Assembly: GCA_937775265.1 (NCBI GenBank)
Contig: CALKBV010000012.1
Coordinates: forward strand, 62,001-126,000
Direction of reading: 5' to 3'
DNA length: 64,000 nt
Source of the DNA: an uncultured Pseudomonadales bacterium
GTDB taxonomy: Bacteria > Pseudomonadota > Gammaproteobacteria > Pseudomonadales > Azotimanducaceae
A model generated the notes under the pieces. It had not been told where the DNA came from, did no database searches, and saw only the letters and a program-made list of their open reading frames with translations. This document shows, in pieces, positions 34,507 through 43,565 of the stretch. The position numbers and the translations under genes were made by a program. The stretch's first letter is position 1; every line of letters begins with the position of its first letter.

Positions 34507-34749
34507 ATGAACGAACAACCGAATAATCCATTGCATGGAATAACGCTGGAGCAAGTTTTGATAAAGCTTGTTGAGCACTACGGCTGGGACGGCTTGTCCC
34601 AAAAAATCAACATTAACTGTTTCAAAAGTGACCCCTCAATAAAGTCATCCCTAAAGTTCTTGCGCAAAACGGAATGGGCTCGAGTTAAGGTTGAGGCGTT
34701 GTATGTCACTGCACTCGCCAAAGCGTCACCGTGGCGTAAATCGCATTAG
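34507..34749 (+). CDS. VF530 (DUF2132) family small DNA-binding-like protein
   Basis: An 80-residue protein with the VF530 pattern: [21 protein letters not shown], then [31 protein letters not shown]. The family has a small helical fold reported to bind DNA, and its cellular role is unclear. ATG 34507 is the natural start. It is divergent from the TetR remnant, and the next gene is convergent. No operon partner is present. Confidence 0.88.
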   Translation: MNEQPNNPLHGITLEQVLIKLVEHYGWDGLSQKININCFKSDPSIKSSLKFLRKTEWARVKVEALYVTALAKASPWRKSH

Positions 34750-34834
34750 CCTGCTGGCGCGCAGTACGATGAATCAGGGTTTGGACGTGAAGCCAACAGA
34801 GGGGATTATAGAACCTAATGTCGGTATCGCTTTG

Positions 34835-36121
34835 TTAGAGGCTTTTCTTGGGATCAAATATTTCCGGGTTGTAAGGATAAATCACGTTCAGTGCAAACAT
34901 GATTGAACCGGCAAACTCTGTCATCTCACCGCGTTTGGATGAGTCAATCAATAGTTCTACCGTGGCAACTATTAGCAGGTAGCCGGCGATGTGGTAGTCG
35001 CGCGGCATGGGGGCGGCGATCGCATTGAAAAATGATCGTACCCTGTCGTTCCTCCGGTACAGTGGTGTGGCGATAGACAGGTAGATTAGTAGCGCGAGAG
35101 CAAGGCCGGTGCCGAAGATCAATTTATTCAGTTTGACGTCTTCACCGTTAATCTCTATCACCAGATTGTGAATGCCGAGTTCGCCCTGGGCATTCTTGTC
35201 TTTGAGGTAATCAGGTGTTTCCAGATCAAACAGGCGTTGTCCCCAGGAGATCTCTTCACCGGCGCCGAAAAGACAAAGCAGGGTTAATAGCATTGTCACG
35301 GTCAGGAAAAGTGGTGGCCGGACACGCCTTAAGATTAAAAAGCGCTTACCGCATACGAGCATGGTAGAAAACAATACGATGACCGTGCACCATTCAATGA
35401 AGCCATCTTCAATGACTAATTCGTGCCGAAAGGCGTCATGGTTGAACTTCGCCAGGTAAATCGCAAAGAGCAGGAACGTTGAAATGGTCACAGCTAACAT
35501 CACTTCTATGTGATGCTGTGTCACCCTGAAGTTTGTCAGCTGGTGGCGGTTTTTGATCACCAGATAGAGAGCGTACAGGGTAATGACGGGGTCGAGCAGG
35601 TAGTCCCACAAATTGTCAGATTCTAAAATACCCAATGCGAAGGCAAGGAAACCCACCCCGAGCAGTACCGCAGATAACGTTAAGCCAAACCATAATGCAC
35701 TGGCAAACAGTACGAATATAATTGGGCCGAGGATGATGGGATAGTATCCGAACGCGTACAGGTCAAAATAAGTGAGACCGAGGGCCGTGGGGTAAAGTAC
35801 CAGTGAGACCAGCACAATTGCGAGTGCCGGTGCCAGTAGTTGGGCATGGTTTGGCCCGGTTTCGCCAGGCCTGAAGGATTGACAGGCAGCCAGCCCAAGG
35901 ATAATAAACCCGGTGATTGAAAGGTCTCCGGTCAGAACTCTTAGGTAGTGAGATAGGCTGAATTCTGGCAGGGGTACCAGGCATGCAAGAAACACAGATC
36001 CGAAAATAATGCTCTGTGTAGCTCGATTGGCAGTGAAGCGCCTGACAATAACCGTTGCAGCCGAAGCAAATACCAATGCAGATCCCACGTGCGGCAACCA
36101 CTGTGTAAAAAACTCCGACAT
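34835..36121 (-). CDS. Polytopic membrane protein of unknown function, downstream of lptG
   Basis: A 428-residue inner-membrane protein with about ten hydrophobic helices. ATG 36121 overlaps the lptG stop by one base (TGATG), so the two are translationally coupled. A longer start would run into lptG. A distinctive soluble motif, FGAGEEISWGQRLFDLETPDYLK near residue 280 (split across a loop), is shared by a family of uncharacterised multi-pass proteins. The acidic GAGEEISWG may be catalytic or metal-binding. Coupling to an LPS transport gene suggests an envelope role, which is inference only. Confidence 0.75.
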   Translation of the reverse strand: MSEFFTQWLPHVGSALVFASAATVIVRRFTANRATQSIIFGSVFLACLVPLPEFSLSHYLRVLTGDLSITGFIILGLAACQSFRPGETGPNHAQLLAPALAIVLVSLVLYPTALGLTYFDLYAFGYYPIILGPIIFVLFASALWFGLTLSAVLLGVGFLAFALGILESDNLWDYLLDPVITLYALYLVIKNRHQLTNFRVTQHHIEVMLAVTISTFLLFAIYLAKFNHDAFRHELVIEDGFIEWCTVIVLFSTMLVCGKRFLILRRVRPPLFLTVTMLLTLLCLFGAGEEISWGQRLFDLETPDYLKDKNAQGELGIHNLVIEINGEDVKLNKLIFGTGLALALLIYLSIATPLYRRNDRVRSFFNAIAAPMPRDYHIAGYLLIVATVELLIDSSKRGEMTEFAGSIMFALNVIYPYNPEIFDPKKSL

Positions 36122-37197
36122 CAGTTTGCCCTCTTTAATAAGACGTAACCTGAAACGAGGCAAATAAGAATCGGTGTTGCCGTTGCAATTAGTGGTGGAA
36201 ACCCAAACACGAGGCTGGCAGGGGATAGAAGGTCCTGCACGAATTTAAAAACAATACCGGTCACCAGGCCGCTGACAACTCGCATCCCCATGGTGGTTTC
36301 CCTGAGTGGACCAAAGATGAATGAGATTGCGACGAATACTAGGCTCAGGGATGCAATGGGTTGGAAGGTTTTGGTCCACAAGCCTAGTTGGAAATTGTCG
36401 GTATTCAGGCCCTGCGATTCCATGTACTTAATCTTTCGCCGAAGCTCGACGATGGACATTTTGTCCGGTTCAACAAGAATTTCAGTGCTCAGTAATTCCG
36501 GGGTCAGTTCGGAATGCCATTTTAGTTGCGAGTGGTGTTCCCTTTTATTTGGGGCATTTAAGTCTGTGACGATGACATTCTCCATTCTCCAGTAGCTGGC
36601 ATCGTCGTTTTCCGTTGGTGAAATATGCGAGGCAGACTCTGCCCACAGGGTTTTTTGCAACTGTTGTTCGGCACCCAGAAAATACTGGCTGATGTTTCCA
36701 AGCTCTCCCTCATGGCCGACCGTACTGAAGTGCATATACCGGTTTCCTTCCCGATACCAGAATCCCCCATCAGGGGTAATGTCGCCTTCCATCGCCTTTT
36801 CGCGAGAGGCACGGGCGGTTCGCTCAAAATCCGGGAGTATCAGTTCCCCGACCAGTAAACCGGCGATGATAAATGCCAGCGCTGGTTTCATCGTGGCTAT
36901 TGCGATTTGCCACGTCGAAATACCAGCAGACCTCATAATGATCAGTTCACTGTTGCTGGCGAGGATGCCAAGGCCCGTTAAGCTTCCTATCAGTGCGGCG
37001 TACGGTACGGTCTCGTAAAACATTCTTGGAATACTGTACGAGACATACTTGATGACGGCGATCAGGTTGTAGTCCTGCTCTATGTCGCTCATTTGGTCCA
37101 GAAAAGTGAAAATGACGAACAGGCTGATCAGCCCGGCTGAGGCCAGCAGTGTCATGGTGGCAACCGTCAGTCCAAGGTAGTTGTCGAGCCTCCTCAT
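36121..37197 (-). CDS. lptG: LPS export ABC transporter permease LptG
   Basis: A 358-residue permease of the LptB2FG complex that extracts lipopolysaccharide from the inner membrane. The start RRLDNYLG is the typical LptG opening. Helices surround a SNSELIIMRSAGIS coupling helix near 82-95 and a large periplasmic beta-jellyroll domain (about 150-260). The C-terminal half has three more helices (FQPIASLSLVFVAISFIFGPLR). lptF is usually directly upstream, but here that place holds an unrelated CinA-like/NadD-like fusion gene that overlaps by 4 nt. Confidence 0.92.
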   Translation of the reverse strand: MRRLDNYLGLTVATMTLLASAGLISLFVIFTFLDQMSDIEQDYNLIAVIKYVSYSIPRMFYETVPYAALIGSLTGLGILASNSELIIMRSAGISTWQIAIATMKPALAFIIAGLLVGELILPDFERTARASREKAMEGDITPDGGFWYREGNRYMHFSTVGHEGELGNISQYFLGAEQQLQKTLWAESASHISPTENDDASYWRMENVIVTDLNAPNKREHHSQLKWHSELTPELLSTEILVEPDKMSIVELRRKIKYMESQGLNTDNFQLGLWTKTFQPIASLSLVFVAISFIFGPLRETTMGMRVVSGLVTGIVFKFVQDLLSPASLVFGFPPLIATATPILICLVSGYVLLKRAN

Positions 37198-38339
37198 CGT
37201 GATCTAATCTCGGAGGAGCTGATGTCGTGGCGAAACTGATCTTCAGTCACGCCAGTGCACATGTCCTTAAGCGTTTTCGACAATGAAACGTCCGCCAATG
37301 TATTAAAACTTTCGCCAGTCTGTCGTCCAAACACAAGAAACCGGGCACCGCGTCCTGCCATAGTCTCCAGCGCTTTGTTGCGAGCGGTTTCAGAGCCATA
37401 GTACCTGGGCGCATCGATCCTGACTATCGTATCAAGGCCCACTACAAACGCACTGTCTGGAAAGATTGCTGATTTCTCTACAAAGGTTGGGGCGTTGCTG
37501 AAAATCAGCTCAAATTCATCGGTACATCGTTCTGACATGGTCAGGAAATCCAGCGGTGGTTTGTCTACGTTGCGGATGGATAGCTCCAGGGTCACATCCT
37601 GGCTCAGCATAGCCCTGGCGGAACTGATCATGCCCCGATGACCGTCATGAATAGGGTTAAAGGCTCCTGGAAAAACACAGGAGTTTGCGGTCGTTGAGGT
37701 TGAATCGATGTCACCTGCAAGCAGATCCACCCAGGGTTTTTCAGCATCAATATGCCTGGTCCTGATGCCTATGTCCGCTGGTTCAATCGAAACATTAGCG
37801 GCACAGGCCATTGCCGCTATTATCGCATTTCGACAAATAGCTTCCTGCTCTTTCCTGTCGTCTTCGCGATTGAGATCAATGTCATAGATAGTGGTAAATC
37901 CAGCAGCCTGCACTGCTATATGGCATCTGTCTGTGCCCTTTCGCGTGCGATTGGTTGCAATAGCCGCGGTACAACCAACGCCGATGACGTTATTTTCGGG
38001 CCTTATACTTCGCGCACTCATATACGCAGCCATGGCCATGGCCCTGGCCGTGTGAGTGTTACACCCCTGTGGGCTAGACGCTGAAATAAAACGACCCAGC
38101 GCGGCGGAATGATACGGTACCGTTGCTTCGAGCAAAGTAGCTGAAGCCCCGGCAACCCCAAACAGGCTGGCAATGGCACTAGTCCCACCACCGGTGATCG
38201 CCAGACTGAACTGACTATCCGATGAATAGACCTTTTCGATGAGCTGCTGGTTCAGTGTGGTCGACTCCTGCTTGTAGTGTGCGAATTCTAGCCTAAAATC
38301 AACACTCCTTGAGAGAAAGAGAGTAGTTGTGACCACCAT
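37194..38339 (-). CDS. Fusion of a CinA/PncC-like domain and a NadD-like nucleotidyltransferase domain
   Basis: A 381-residue two-domain protein. Residues about 30-185 resemble the PncC/CinA C-terminal domain (nicotinamide-nucleotide deamidase): LAITGGGTSAIASLF, then NVIGVGCTAAIATNRTRKG. Residues about 218-380 are a nucleotidyltransferase with FPGAFNPIHDGH, where His231 and His234 form the HxGH motif, and a C-terminal ISSSEIR loop typical of NadD/CoaD-type enzymes. Together they could deamidate NMN and adenylate the product in NAD recycling, but that is inference. The longest frame starts GTG/ATG-like at 38339 and overlaps the divergent gene by 11 nt. A CTG or other later start with AGGAG near 38270 is possible. 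Confidence 0.8.
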   Translation of the reverse strand: MVVTTTLFLSRSVDFRLEFAHYKQESTTLNQQLIEKVYSSDSQFSLAITGGGTSAIASLFGVAGASATLLEATVPYHSAALGRFISASSPQGCNTHTARAMAMAAYMSARSIRPENNVIGVGCTAAIATNRTRKGTDRCHIAVQAAGFTTIYDIDLNREDDRKEQEAICRNAIIAAMACAANVSIEPADIGIRTRHIDAEKPWVDLLAGDIDSTSTTANSCVFPGAFNPIHDGHRGMISSARAMLSQDVTLELSIRNVDKPPLDFLTMSERCTDEFELIFSNAPTFVEKSAIFPDSAFVVGLDTIVRIDAPRYYGSETARNKALETMAGRGARFLVFGRQTGESFNTLADVSLSKTLKDMCTGVTEDQFRHDISSSEIRSR

Positions 38340-38904
38340 CTCGAAATTGTTACTGATATTACCTGGCTTGTTGACCTTCGATTTCGCTGCGGCGGAAGAA
38401 TCTGGTCTGCGTGAACTGACTTCGGAAGAGTTGGAAAGATACGAATTTGACGTTGAAGAGGTACCTGCGACAGTTAAAGATTTATCCCTGGGGCAGCGAT
38501 ATTCCCTGGATACTCAGCGCAGAGAGACCATGGACCTTATTGCCAGACGGCTTGGCGTTCTGAACCTGAAAGGCGATAAATCTGATCTGAAAGTCCTGCA
38601 GAACCTCGTGGACCGCAAAGCCATTGGTCGCGACGACGTAAGGGGATTACAGAGCCTGGGCATTGTCTTTGGTGACGTTCTCGTTAATGAGTACGGGCTG
38701 AGTTGGGTGAGCTACGAGGATGATGTTGGAACAAGCAAGGCGTTACGTTGGAAAAAGACCGAAAACTATGTTTTTCCTGTGACCCTGTTCTCAAAAAGAG
38801 TCCAGTTTAAGGAAAACATTAATATGACGGGTGTGTTTGAGGAGATTGGCGCTGAAGTCGAGAGTTTCATCGCCTATGAAGCGGCCAGGCCGGTTTTTAA
38901 ATAA
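38329..38904 (+). CDS. Hypothetical exported protein
   Basis: A 191-residue protein from GTG 38329, preceded by a purine-rich GAGAGAAAGAGAG. The first 20 or so residues form a signal peptide (KLLLILPGLLTFDFAAA), so the product is periplasmic. The mature part is acidic then mixed, with no motif I recognise. Its start overlaps the start region of the divergent CinA/NadD-like gene, so at least one start may be wrong, or the two promoters lie within the genes. Confidence 0.7.
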   Translation: MTTISKLLLILPGLLTFDFAAAEESGLRELTSEELERYEFDVEEVPATVKDLSLGQRYSLDTQRRETMDLIARRLGVLNLKGDKSDLKVLQNLVDRKAIGRDDVRGLQSLGIVFGDVLVNEYGLSWVSYEDDVGTSKALRWKKTENYVFPVTLFSKRVQFKENINMTGVFEEIGAEVESFIAYEAARPVFK

Positions 38905-38988
38905 CCTGCGGCTTCTTTTAAAAATAGTCACACAGCGTTAGAATACGCGCGTTTCGCCAACCTGGTTGGCTCAAGTAAAGGCACAAAA

Positions 38989-39165
38989 ATGTTTGTATTA
39001 GATTGGATTAAAGCTGTTCTCAAATTCTTTGTTGTTGACTCAGTCGTTAACATTCTCGGAGATCTGTTCGAACAGCCGCTAATTATGTGGGTGTTTATCG
39101 GTTGGGGGTGGCTGGCCGCGATGGTAATGCTTTTCTCTGTTTATGACACTATCGGTCAGCTCTAG
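38989..39165 (+). CDS. Small membrane protein, hypothetical
   Basis: A 58-residue protein from ATG 38989 to TAG 39165. A first amphipathic/hydrophobic stretch (WIKAVLKFFVVDSVVNILGDLF) precedes a clear transmembrane helix (LIMWVFIGWGWLAAMVMLFSV). The stop shares CTAG with the convergent leuB stop. No strong ribosome binding site is visible (AAAGGCAC is the best, at 38977-38984). I do not recognise the family. Confidence 0.6.
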   Translation: MFVLDWIKAVLKFFVVDSVVNILGDLFEQPLIMWVFIGWGWLAAMVMLFSVYDTIGQL

Positions 39166-40265
39166 AGTAATTCTTCGAGCTTGGCCATCACCAGGTCGCC
39201 GAAAACATCGGTGGCCACCAGCTCAATGTTGTCGCTCGATTTAGACAGGTCCGCAGTCGAGTAACCGGACTCAAATACACTTCGCATCGCTTCCCAAACG
39301 AATCCAGCTTCTTCCTTCATGCCGAAGCTCATCTCCAGCATCATGGCGACTGAGCCGATCATGGAATAGGGGTTAGCGATATTCTTCCCGGCGATATCTG
39401 GCGCAGAGCCATGGGAAGGCTCGTAATAGGATTTTTCGGGCCCGACGCAGGCGGAAGGCATCAAGCCTAGTGAGCCGAGTATGCCGCCACCCTGGTCACT
39501 CAAAATGTCGCCGAACATGTTTTCCATGACCATGACGTCAAATTGGCCAGGATTCAGGCACAGGGCCGTTGCCGCTGAATCAACCAGCAGGTGAATGACT
39601 TCAATATCCTGGTAGTCCTTATGAACCTCATCCAGAACTTCGTTCCAGAAAACGCTGGACATCAGAACATTGCTTTTATGGATGTTGTGAAGTTTTTTCT
39701 TGCGTGAACGGGCTTGCTCAAACGCGACTATCAGCACCTGGCGAATTTGTTCCTCGGTATATTCAAGGATTTCATGAACATAGCGCTGGCCATCTTTATT
39801 GATGCCGCGCTCTTTCTTGCCGAAGTAAAGACCACCGACCAGCTCACGAATCATCAGAATATCGATTCCTTCTTTAATAATCTCGGGTTTGAGCGGTGAG
39901 AAGTGCGCCATATCCCTAGAAAGGAATATGGGCCTGAAATTGGCGAAGGTGTTGTAGCGGGCACGTAACGGCAGAATTGCCCCCCGTTCGGGCTGCTCTT
40001 CAACAGGTATTTTCTTTGATTCCTCATAGGACAGACCGACCGGTCCCTTGAGGATCGCATCTGCCTCATCACAAACCGCCTTGGTGGCGTCCGGGAATGC
40101 TTTACCTTCTTCGAAGTAAGCGTGGGCGCCAAAAGGGGCGCTAATCAGCTCGAATGATACGTCGCGTTTTAATTCAAGGGCGTCAAACACCCGCGTTGCT
40201 TGGCCTATAATCTCTGGCCCGATGCCATCACCCGATAGTAGAGCAATCTTGTAAGCGTTGGTCAT
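39162..40265 (-). CDS. leuB: 3-isopropylmalate dehydrogenase
   Basis: A 367-residue NAD-dependent enzyme of leucine synthesis that oxidises and decarboxylates 3-isopropylmalate. The start IALLSGDGIGPEI is the family hallmark. Substrate residues lie in RARYNTFANFRP near 101-112 and REL near 144. The signature VMENMFGDILSDQGGGILGSLGLMPSA (read as a stretch from about 245) with the metal-binding Asp pair and the EPSHGSAPDIAGKNIANP NAD loop are all present. No leuA, leuC or leuD is adjacent, so the pathway genes are dispersed. Isocitrate and tartrate dehydrogenases are related but fit less well. Confidence 0.93.
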   Translation of the reverse strand: MTNAYKIALLSGDGIGPEIIGQATRVFDALELKRDVSFELISAPFGAHAYFEEGKAFPDATKAVCDEADAILKGPVGLSYEESKKIPVEEQPERGAILPLRARYNTFANFRPIFLSRDMAHFSPLKPEIIKEGIDILMIRELVGGLYFGKKERGINKDGQRYVHEILEYTEEQIRQVLIVAFEQARSRKKKLHNIHKSNVLMSSVFWNEVLDEVHKDYQDIEVIHLLVDSAATALCLNPGQFDVMVMENMFGDILSDQGGGILGSLGLMPSACVGPEKSYYEPSHGSAPDIAGKNIANPYSMIGSVAMMLEMSFGMKEEAGFVWEAMRSVFESGYSTADLSKSSDNIELVATDVFGDLVMAKLEELL

Positions 40266-40325
40266 TTGGCAGCCTTTGTCTATCTCGAAAAGCTGCGGAT
40301 TCTATCATGTTATTCCAGGGAAGGA

Positions 40326-41537
40326 TTACAAAGGGTACAGTAGGAACGGTTGGCGTTCTTCTTTCCAGCGGCTTTCAGCCTCGCTGAGTTGTGCATCGAA
40401 AACATCGAAGCCCTGATTCGGGTCATCAACCCAGCTTCGTAGACCAGGACCGCCGTTGATGACGTCGATAGGCTTGCGGCTAAGCTCGTACTCGTAGGGG
40501 TGGAACCGCCATATATCGAACGCAGGTTCAATATGCCTCAGGGATTTCAGCAAACCGGCGATCAACCGGTAGGGTTTAAATTCGTTATGGTCGTAGGCCG
40601 GATAGTCAGTGTGAATTTGAAGCCCCGCACACACCTGGTCTACATGTTTATGAAATGTGGGGGTAAAAAAGCACTCGCGCAGGTAGGCGGAACCCAGCCA
40701 GAGGGGGGCCCGGGATGCCAGGTCGGTCAGCATACTATTAATTGGCAAGCCTGGCGCACCAATGACTTCAAGCGGTGTGGTCGTTCCTCGTCCTTCGCTC
40801 AGGGTGGTTCCCTCCAGTAGCACGGTCCCTGGGAAAATTCTGGCCATGTTGATGCTGGCGGCGTTTGGACTCGGGTTAATCCAGGGGCGAGCGTTATCAG
40901 GCCAGCCATAGCCAGGACCTTGCCCGGGGTTGTGGCCCGCCAACTTAATTATCGACAGGTTCAGTTCATAGGTCTGTTGGGTGGCAAACCATAAGGCCAG
41001 TTCGCCCACAGTAAGCCCATGGCGAGTCGGCATTGGCGCACAACCTACAAAGCTTTGTTCGCCGGATTCAAGGTATAGACCGTCGATGGGTCGCCCGGCT
41101 GGGTTGGGCCGGTCCAGTACCCAAAGCTCTTTTCCAAGGCGACTGCAGGCTTCTGTGAAATAGAACAGCGTCGTGATGTACGTATAGATACGGCAGCCAA
41201 TGTCCTGCAGGTCGAACAGGATGATGTCCAAATCGTTCAGCATTTCATCTGTTGGATGCCGATATTCACCATAGAGGCTGATGACCGGTAGCTGATGAAT
41301 CTGGTCTAGATAATCCTCAGACTCAATCATGTTGTCCTGCTTGTCACCCCGCATGCCGTGTTGCGGTCCGAAAGCGCGGACGACATTGCATCCTGCATCC
41401 ATCAGGGCATCAACACTATGCTTGTTTGCGCTGTTAATGGATGCAGGGTGGGCCACCAGCCCAACCCGGGCAGAACGAAGCCGTTTTAGCTTAGCTTCAT
41501 CCTCAAGAAGTACATCTATACCGAACTGGAATGTCAT
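40326..41537 (-). CDS. DUF1343 / NamZ-type exo-beta-N-acetylmuramidase
   Basis: A 403-residue protein of the DUF1343 family, whose characterised member NamZ releases terminal MurNAc from peptidoglycan fragments. Typical segments are RVGLVAHPASIN near 24-35, FGPQHGMRGDKQDNM near 56-70, VISLYGEYRHPTDEML around 85-100, DIILFDLQDIGCRIYTYITT near 104-123 and VLDRPNPAGRPIDG near 144-157. No signal peptide is evident, though family members can be cytoplasmic or exported. It probably takes part in cell-wall recycling. The DOMON-like gene lies 9 nt upstream on the same strand. Confidence 0.88.
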   Translation of the reverse strand: MTFQFGIDVLLEDEAKLKRLRSARVGLVAHPASINSANKHSVDALMDAGCNVVRAFGPQHGMRGDKQDNMIESEDYLDQIHQLPVISLYGEYRHPTDEMLNDLDIILFDLQDIGCRIYTYITTLFYFTEACSRLGKELWVLDRPNPAGRPIDGLYLESGEQSFVGCAPMPTRHGLTVGELALWFATQQTYELNLSIIKLAGHNPGQGPGYGWPDNARPWINPSPNAASINMARIFPGTVLLEGTTLSEGRGTTTPLEVIGAPGLPINSMLTDLASRAPLWLGSAYLRECFFTPTFHKHVDQVCAGLQIHTDYPAYDHNEFKPYRLIAGLLKSLRHIEPAFDIWRFHPYEYELSRKPIDVINGGPGLRSWVDDPNQGFDVFDAQLSEAESRWKEERQPFLLYPL

Positions 41538-41546
41538 AGGGCCATA

Positions 41547-42068
41547 CTATAGGTCATCGGTGGCAACAAGCACATGATGTTTCCGATCGTGAAAATCAGG
41601 TGTCTCACCGTGCTTTGTTGAAAAATAACGAAGACTGCCATCTTTGTCCGCAAGGATTGTGGCGGGTCCAAACAAGACATGATCAGAAAGCCTGCCGATA
41701 AAGAAGGAAGCGGTAATGACGCCTGGGCTGTCAACCTGGAATTCGACCAGTTCAGTATCGTGCTCTGTTTTCATACCTTCTCGATAGCTGGAGAACGAGT
41801 AACTATTCCAGGCACCAGAGGGTGAAAGGTTAATTTCAAGATAGGACGGATCATCTGGTGACGAGAGAAACAGTTCAAGGCAGGTGGATTTCCACAGTTC
41901 ATCTTTTCTCTCGATCGCGTTAAATTTCGGCCAGACCAAACCCCGGGTGACCGCGATTGAGTATCTAAGCCTAAGGTTATTCGCATTATTGTCGATATCC
42001 GCGATAACAACCGCGTTACTGTTGAACTCTGTCAGTGGAAATCTCATGTGGCCGTTTAGGTTATTCAT
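41547..42068 (-). CDS. DOMON-like domain protein
   Basis: A 173-residue beta-sandwich protein similar to the DOMON-like proteins found in proteobacteria. The pattern DELWKSTCLELFLSSPDDPSYLEINLSPSGAWNSYSFSSYREGM (described as a stretch at about 56-100) is typical and recalls carbohydrate-binding family 9 folds. No signal peptide is present. It is 9 nt upstream of the NamZ-like gene on the same strand and likely cotranscribed, which suggests sugar or wall-fragment binding by inference. Divergent from gor. Confidence 0.72.
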   Translation of the reverse strand: MNNLNGHMRFPLTEFNSNAVVIADIDNNANNLRLRYSIAVTRGLVWPKFNAIERKDELWKSTCLELFLSSPDDPSYLEINLSPSGAWNSYSFSSYREGMKTEHDTELVEFQVDSPGVITASFFIGRLSDHVLFGPATILADKDGSLRYFSTKHGETPDFHDRKHHVLVATDDL

Positions 42069-42144
42069 TAGATACGGTCAGCGATGTTAAGCTGCATTCT
42101 TTCGGCTTGAAAGTGCCATGGATAAAAAGTCTAGTGGCTTAAGA

Positions 42145-42164
42145 GCGCGGTGGTTGAACCGCGC
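42145..42164 (+). other. GC-rich hairpin upstream of gor
   Basis: A perfect 7-bp inverted repeat GCGCGGT/ACCGCGC with a 6-nt loop, 42 nt before the gor start. It lies in the presumed leader between the divergent DOMON-like gene and gor. No T-run follows directly, so attenuation is only a possibility. Confidence 0.45.
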
Positions 42165-42205
42165 CTGGCTTAAAAGAGTTATAAGGTGAACCCCAGGAAG
42201 TGAAT

Positions 42206-43564
42206 ATGTCTGAGTATGATTTTGATCTGTTTGTCATCGGAGTTGGCTCCGGTGGTGTTAGAGCCGCGCGCATGAGTGCCAATTACGGAGCGAGGGTGGC
42301 TACCGCTGAAGAAAAGTACATGGGGGGTACCTGCGTAAACGTCGGATGTGTTCCAAAGAAGCTGTTCGTCTATGCGTCACATTATTCGGAAGATTACCAG
42401 CATGCGGAGGGGTTTGGCTGGGGTAACGCCAGGCCGGGTTTCGATTGGCCGCTGCTGCTAAAAAACAAGAATACCGAGATATCACGACTCAATGGTCTCT
42501 ACAAAGGCATGCTTGATAACGCCGGGGTAACCCATTTCGATGGCCGGGCTAGAATCAAAGATACACACCATATTGAGATTAATAATGAGGTCATTTCGAC
42601 CGACAAAATACTAATCGCAACGGGCGGATGGCCAACTGTGCCTGATTTTCCTGGCAGAGAGCACGTCATTACCTCAAACGAGGCTTTCTTCCTTGAGTCA
42701 CTTCCCAGGCGTGCACTGGTTGTGGGCGGTGGCTACATCGCTGTTGAGTTTGCCGGGATATTCAACGGCCTTGGGGTTGATACGACGTTATCTTACCGGG
42801 GAGAGTTGTTTCTCCGTCATTTCGATATAGATATCCGCAAGACGGTGCGAGATGAATTAAAGAAAAAAGATATTCATCTCGCATTTCAGACCCAGGTAAA
42901 AAGCATCGATAAAAATGCTGACGGTACCATTAAGGTGAACTTTGAGAGCGGCAAGTCGATGGAAACCGACCTGGTGCTTTATGCCACTGGAAGGGCGCCG
43001 GCGGTGTCGGATATTGGTCTGGAAAATGTAGACGTGGCGCAGCGGGACAGCGGTGCCATTGTTATCGACGAGGAATTCCGCACAAGTGAATCAAACATAT
43101 TTGCGCTGGGCGACGTTACCGACCGTTTGCAGTTAACACCCGTGGCGATAGGCGAGGCGATGTGTTTCGCGAGCACACAATTTCTCGGTCGCCGTAAGGT
43201 GATGGCTTACGATGACGTCGCGACCGCGGTTTTTTGCCAACCTAACGTGGGTACCGTTGGATTAACCGAAGCTGAAGCCAGGGATAGCGCCCCAGAACTT
43301 GATATTTATCGATCTGTCTTTCGGCCGATGAAACATACGCTCAGTGGCAGTGATGAAAAGTTTATGATGAAGATCATCGTCGACAGGCAGACAGATAAAG
43401 TGCTGGGCGTGCATATGGTGGGCTCCGATGCCGGAGAGATCATCCAGGGTATTTCGATTGCGGTAAAAATGGGTGTAACCAAAGAGCAATTCGATGCCAC
43501 CGTCGGGATTCATCCCACGACCGCAGAAGAGTTTGTGACGATGCGAGAGGTGGTTTCTGAGTAA
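42206..43564 (+). CDS. gor: Glutathione-disulfide reductase
   Basis: A 452-residue flavoenzyme that regenerates GSH with NADPH. FAD motif GVGSGGVRAA is at 12-21 and the redox disulfide is Cys43/Cys48 in GGTCVNVGCVPKK. The NADP motif GGGYIAVEFAGIFNGLG is near 170, and the C-terminal HPTTAEEF carries the catalytic His. ATG 42206 follows AGGAAG at good spacing. It may serve the selenoprotein glutathione peroxidase at 4.3 kb, inferred from shared chemistry only. The DUF429 gene follows by one base. Confidence 0.94.
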   Translation: MSEYDFDLFVIGVGSGGVRAARMSANYGARVATAEEKYMGGTCVNVGCVPKKLFVYASHYSEDYQHAEGFGWGNARPGFDWPLLLKNKNTEISRLNGLYKGMLDNAGVTHFDGRARIKDTHHIEINNEVISTDKILIATGGWPTVPDFPGREHVITSNEAFFLESLPRRALVVGGGYIAVEFAGIFNGLGVDTTLSYRGELFLRHFDIDIRKTVRDELKKKDIHLAFQTQVKSIDKNADGTIKVNFESGKSMETDLVLYATGRAPAVSDIGLENVDVAQRDSGAIVIDEEFRTSESNIFALGDVTDRLQLTPVAIGEAMCFASTQFLGRRKVMAYDDVATAVFCQPNVGTVGLTEAEARDSAPELDIYRSVFRPMKHTLSGSDEKFMMKIIVDRQTDKVLGVHMVGSDAGEIIQGISIAVKMGVTKEQFDATVGIHPTTAEEFVTMREVVSE

Positions 43565-43565
43565 G

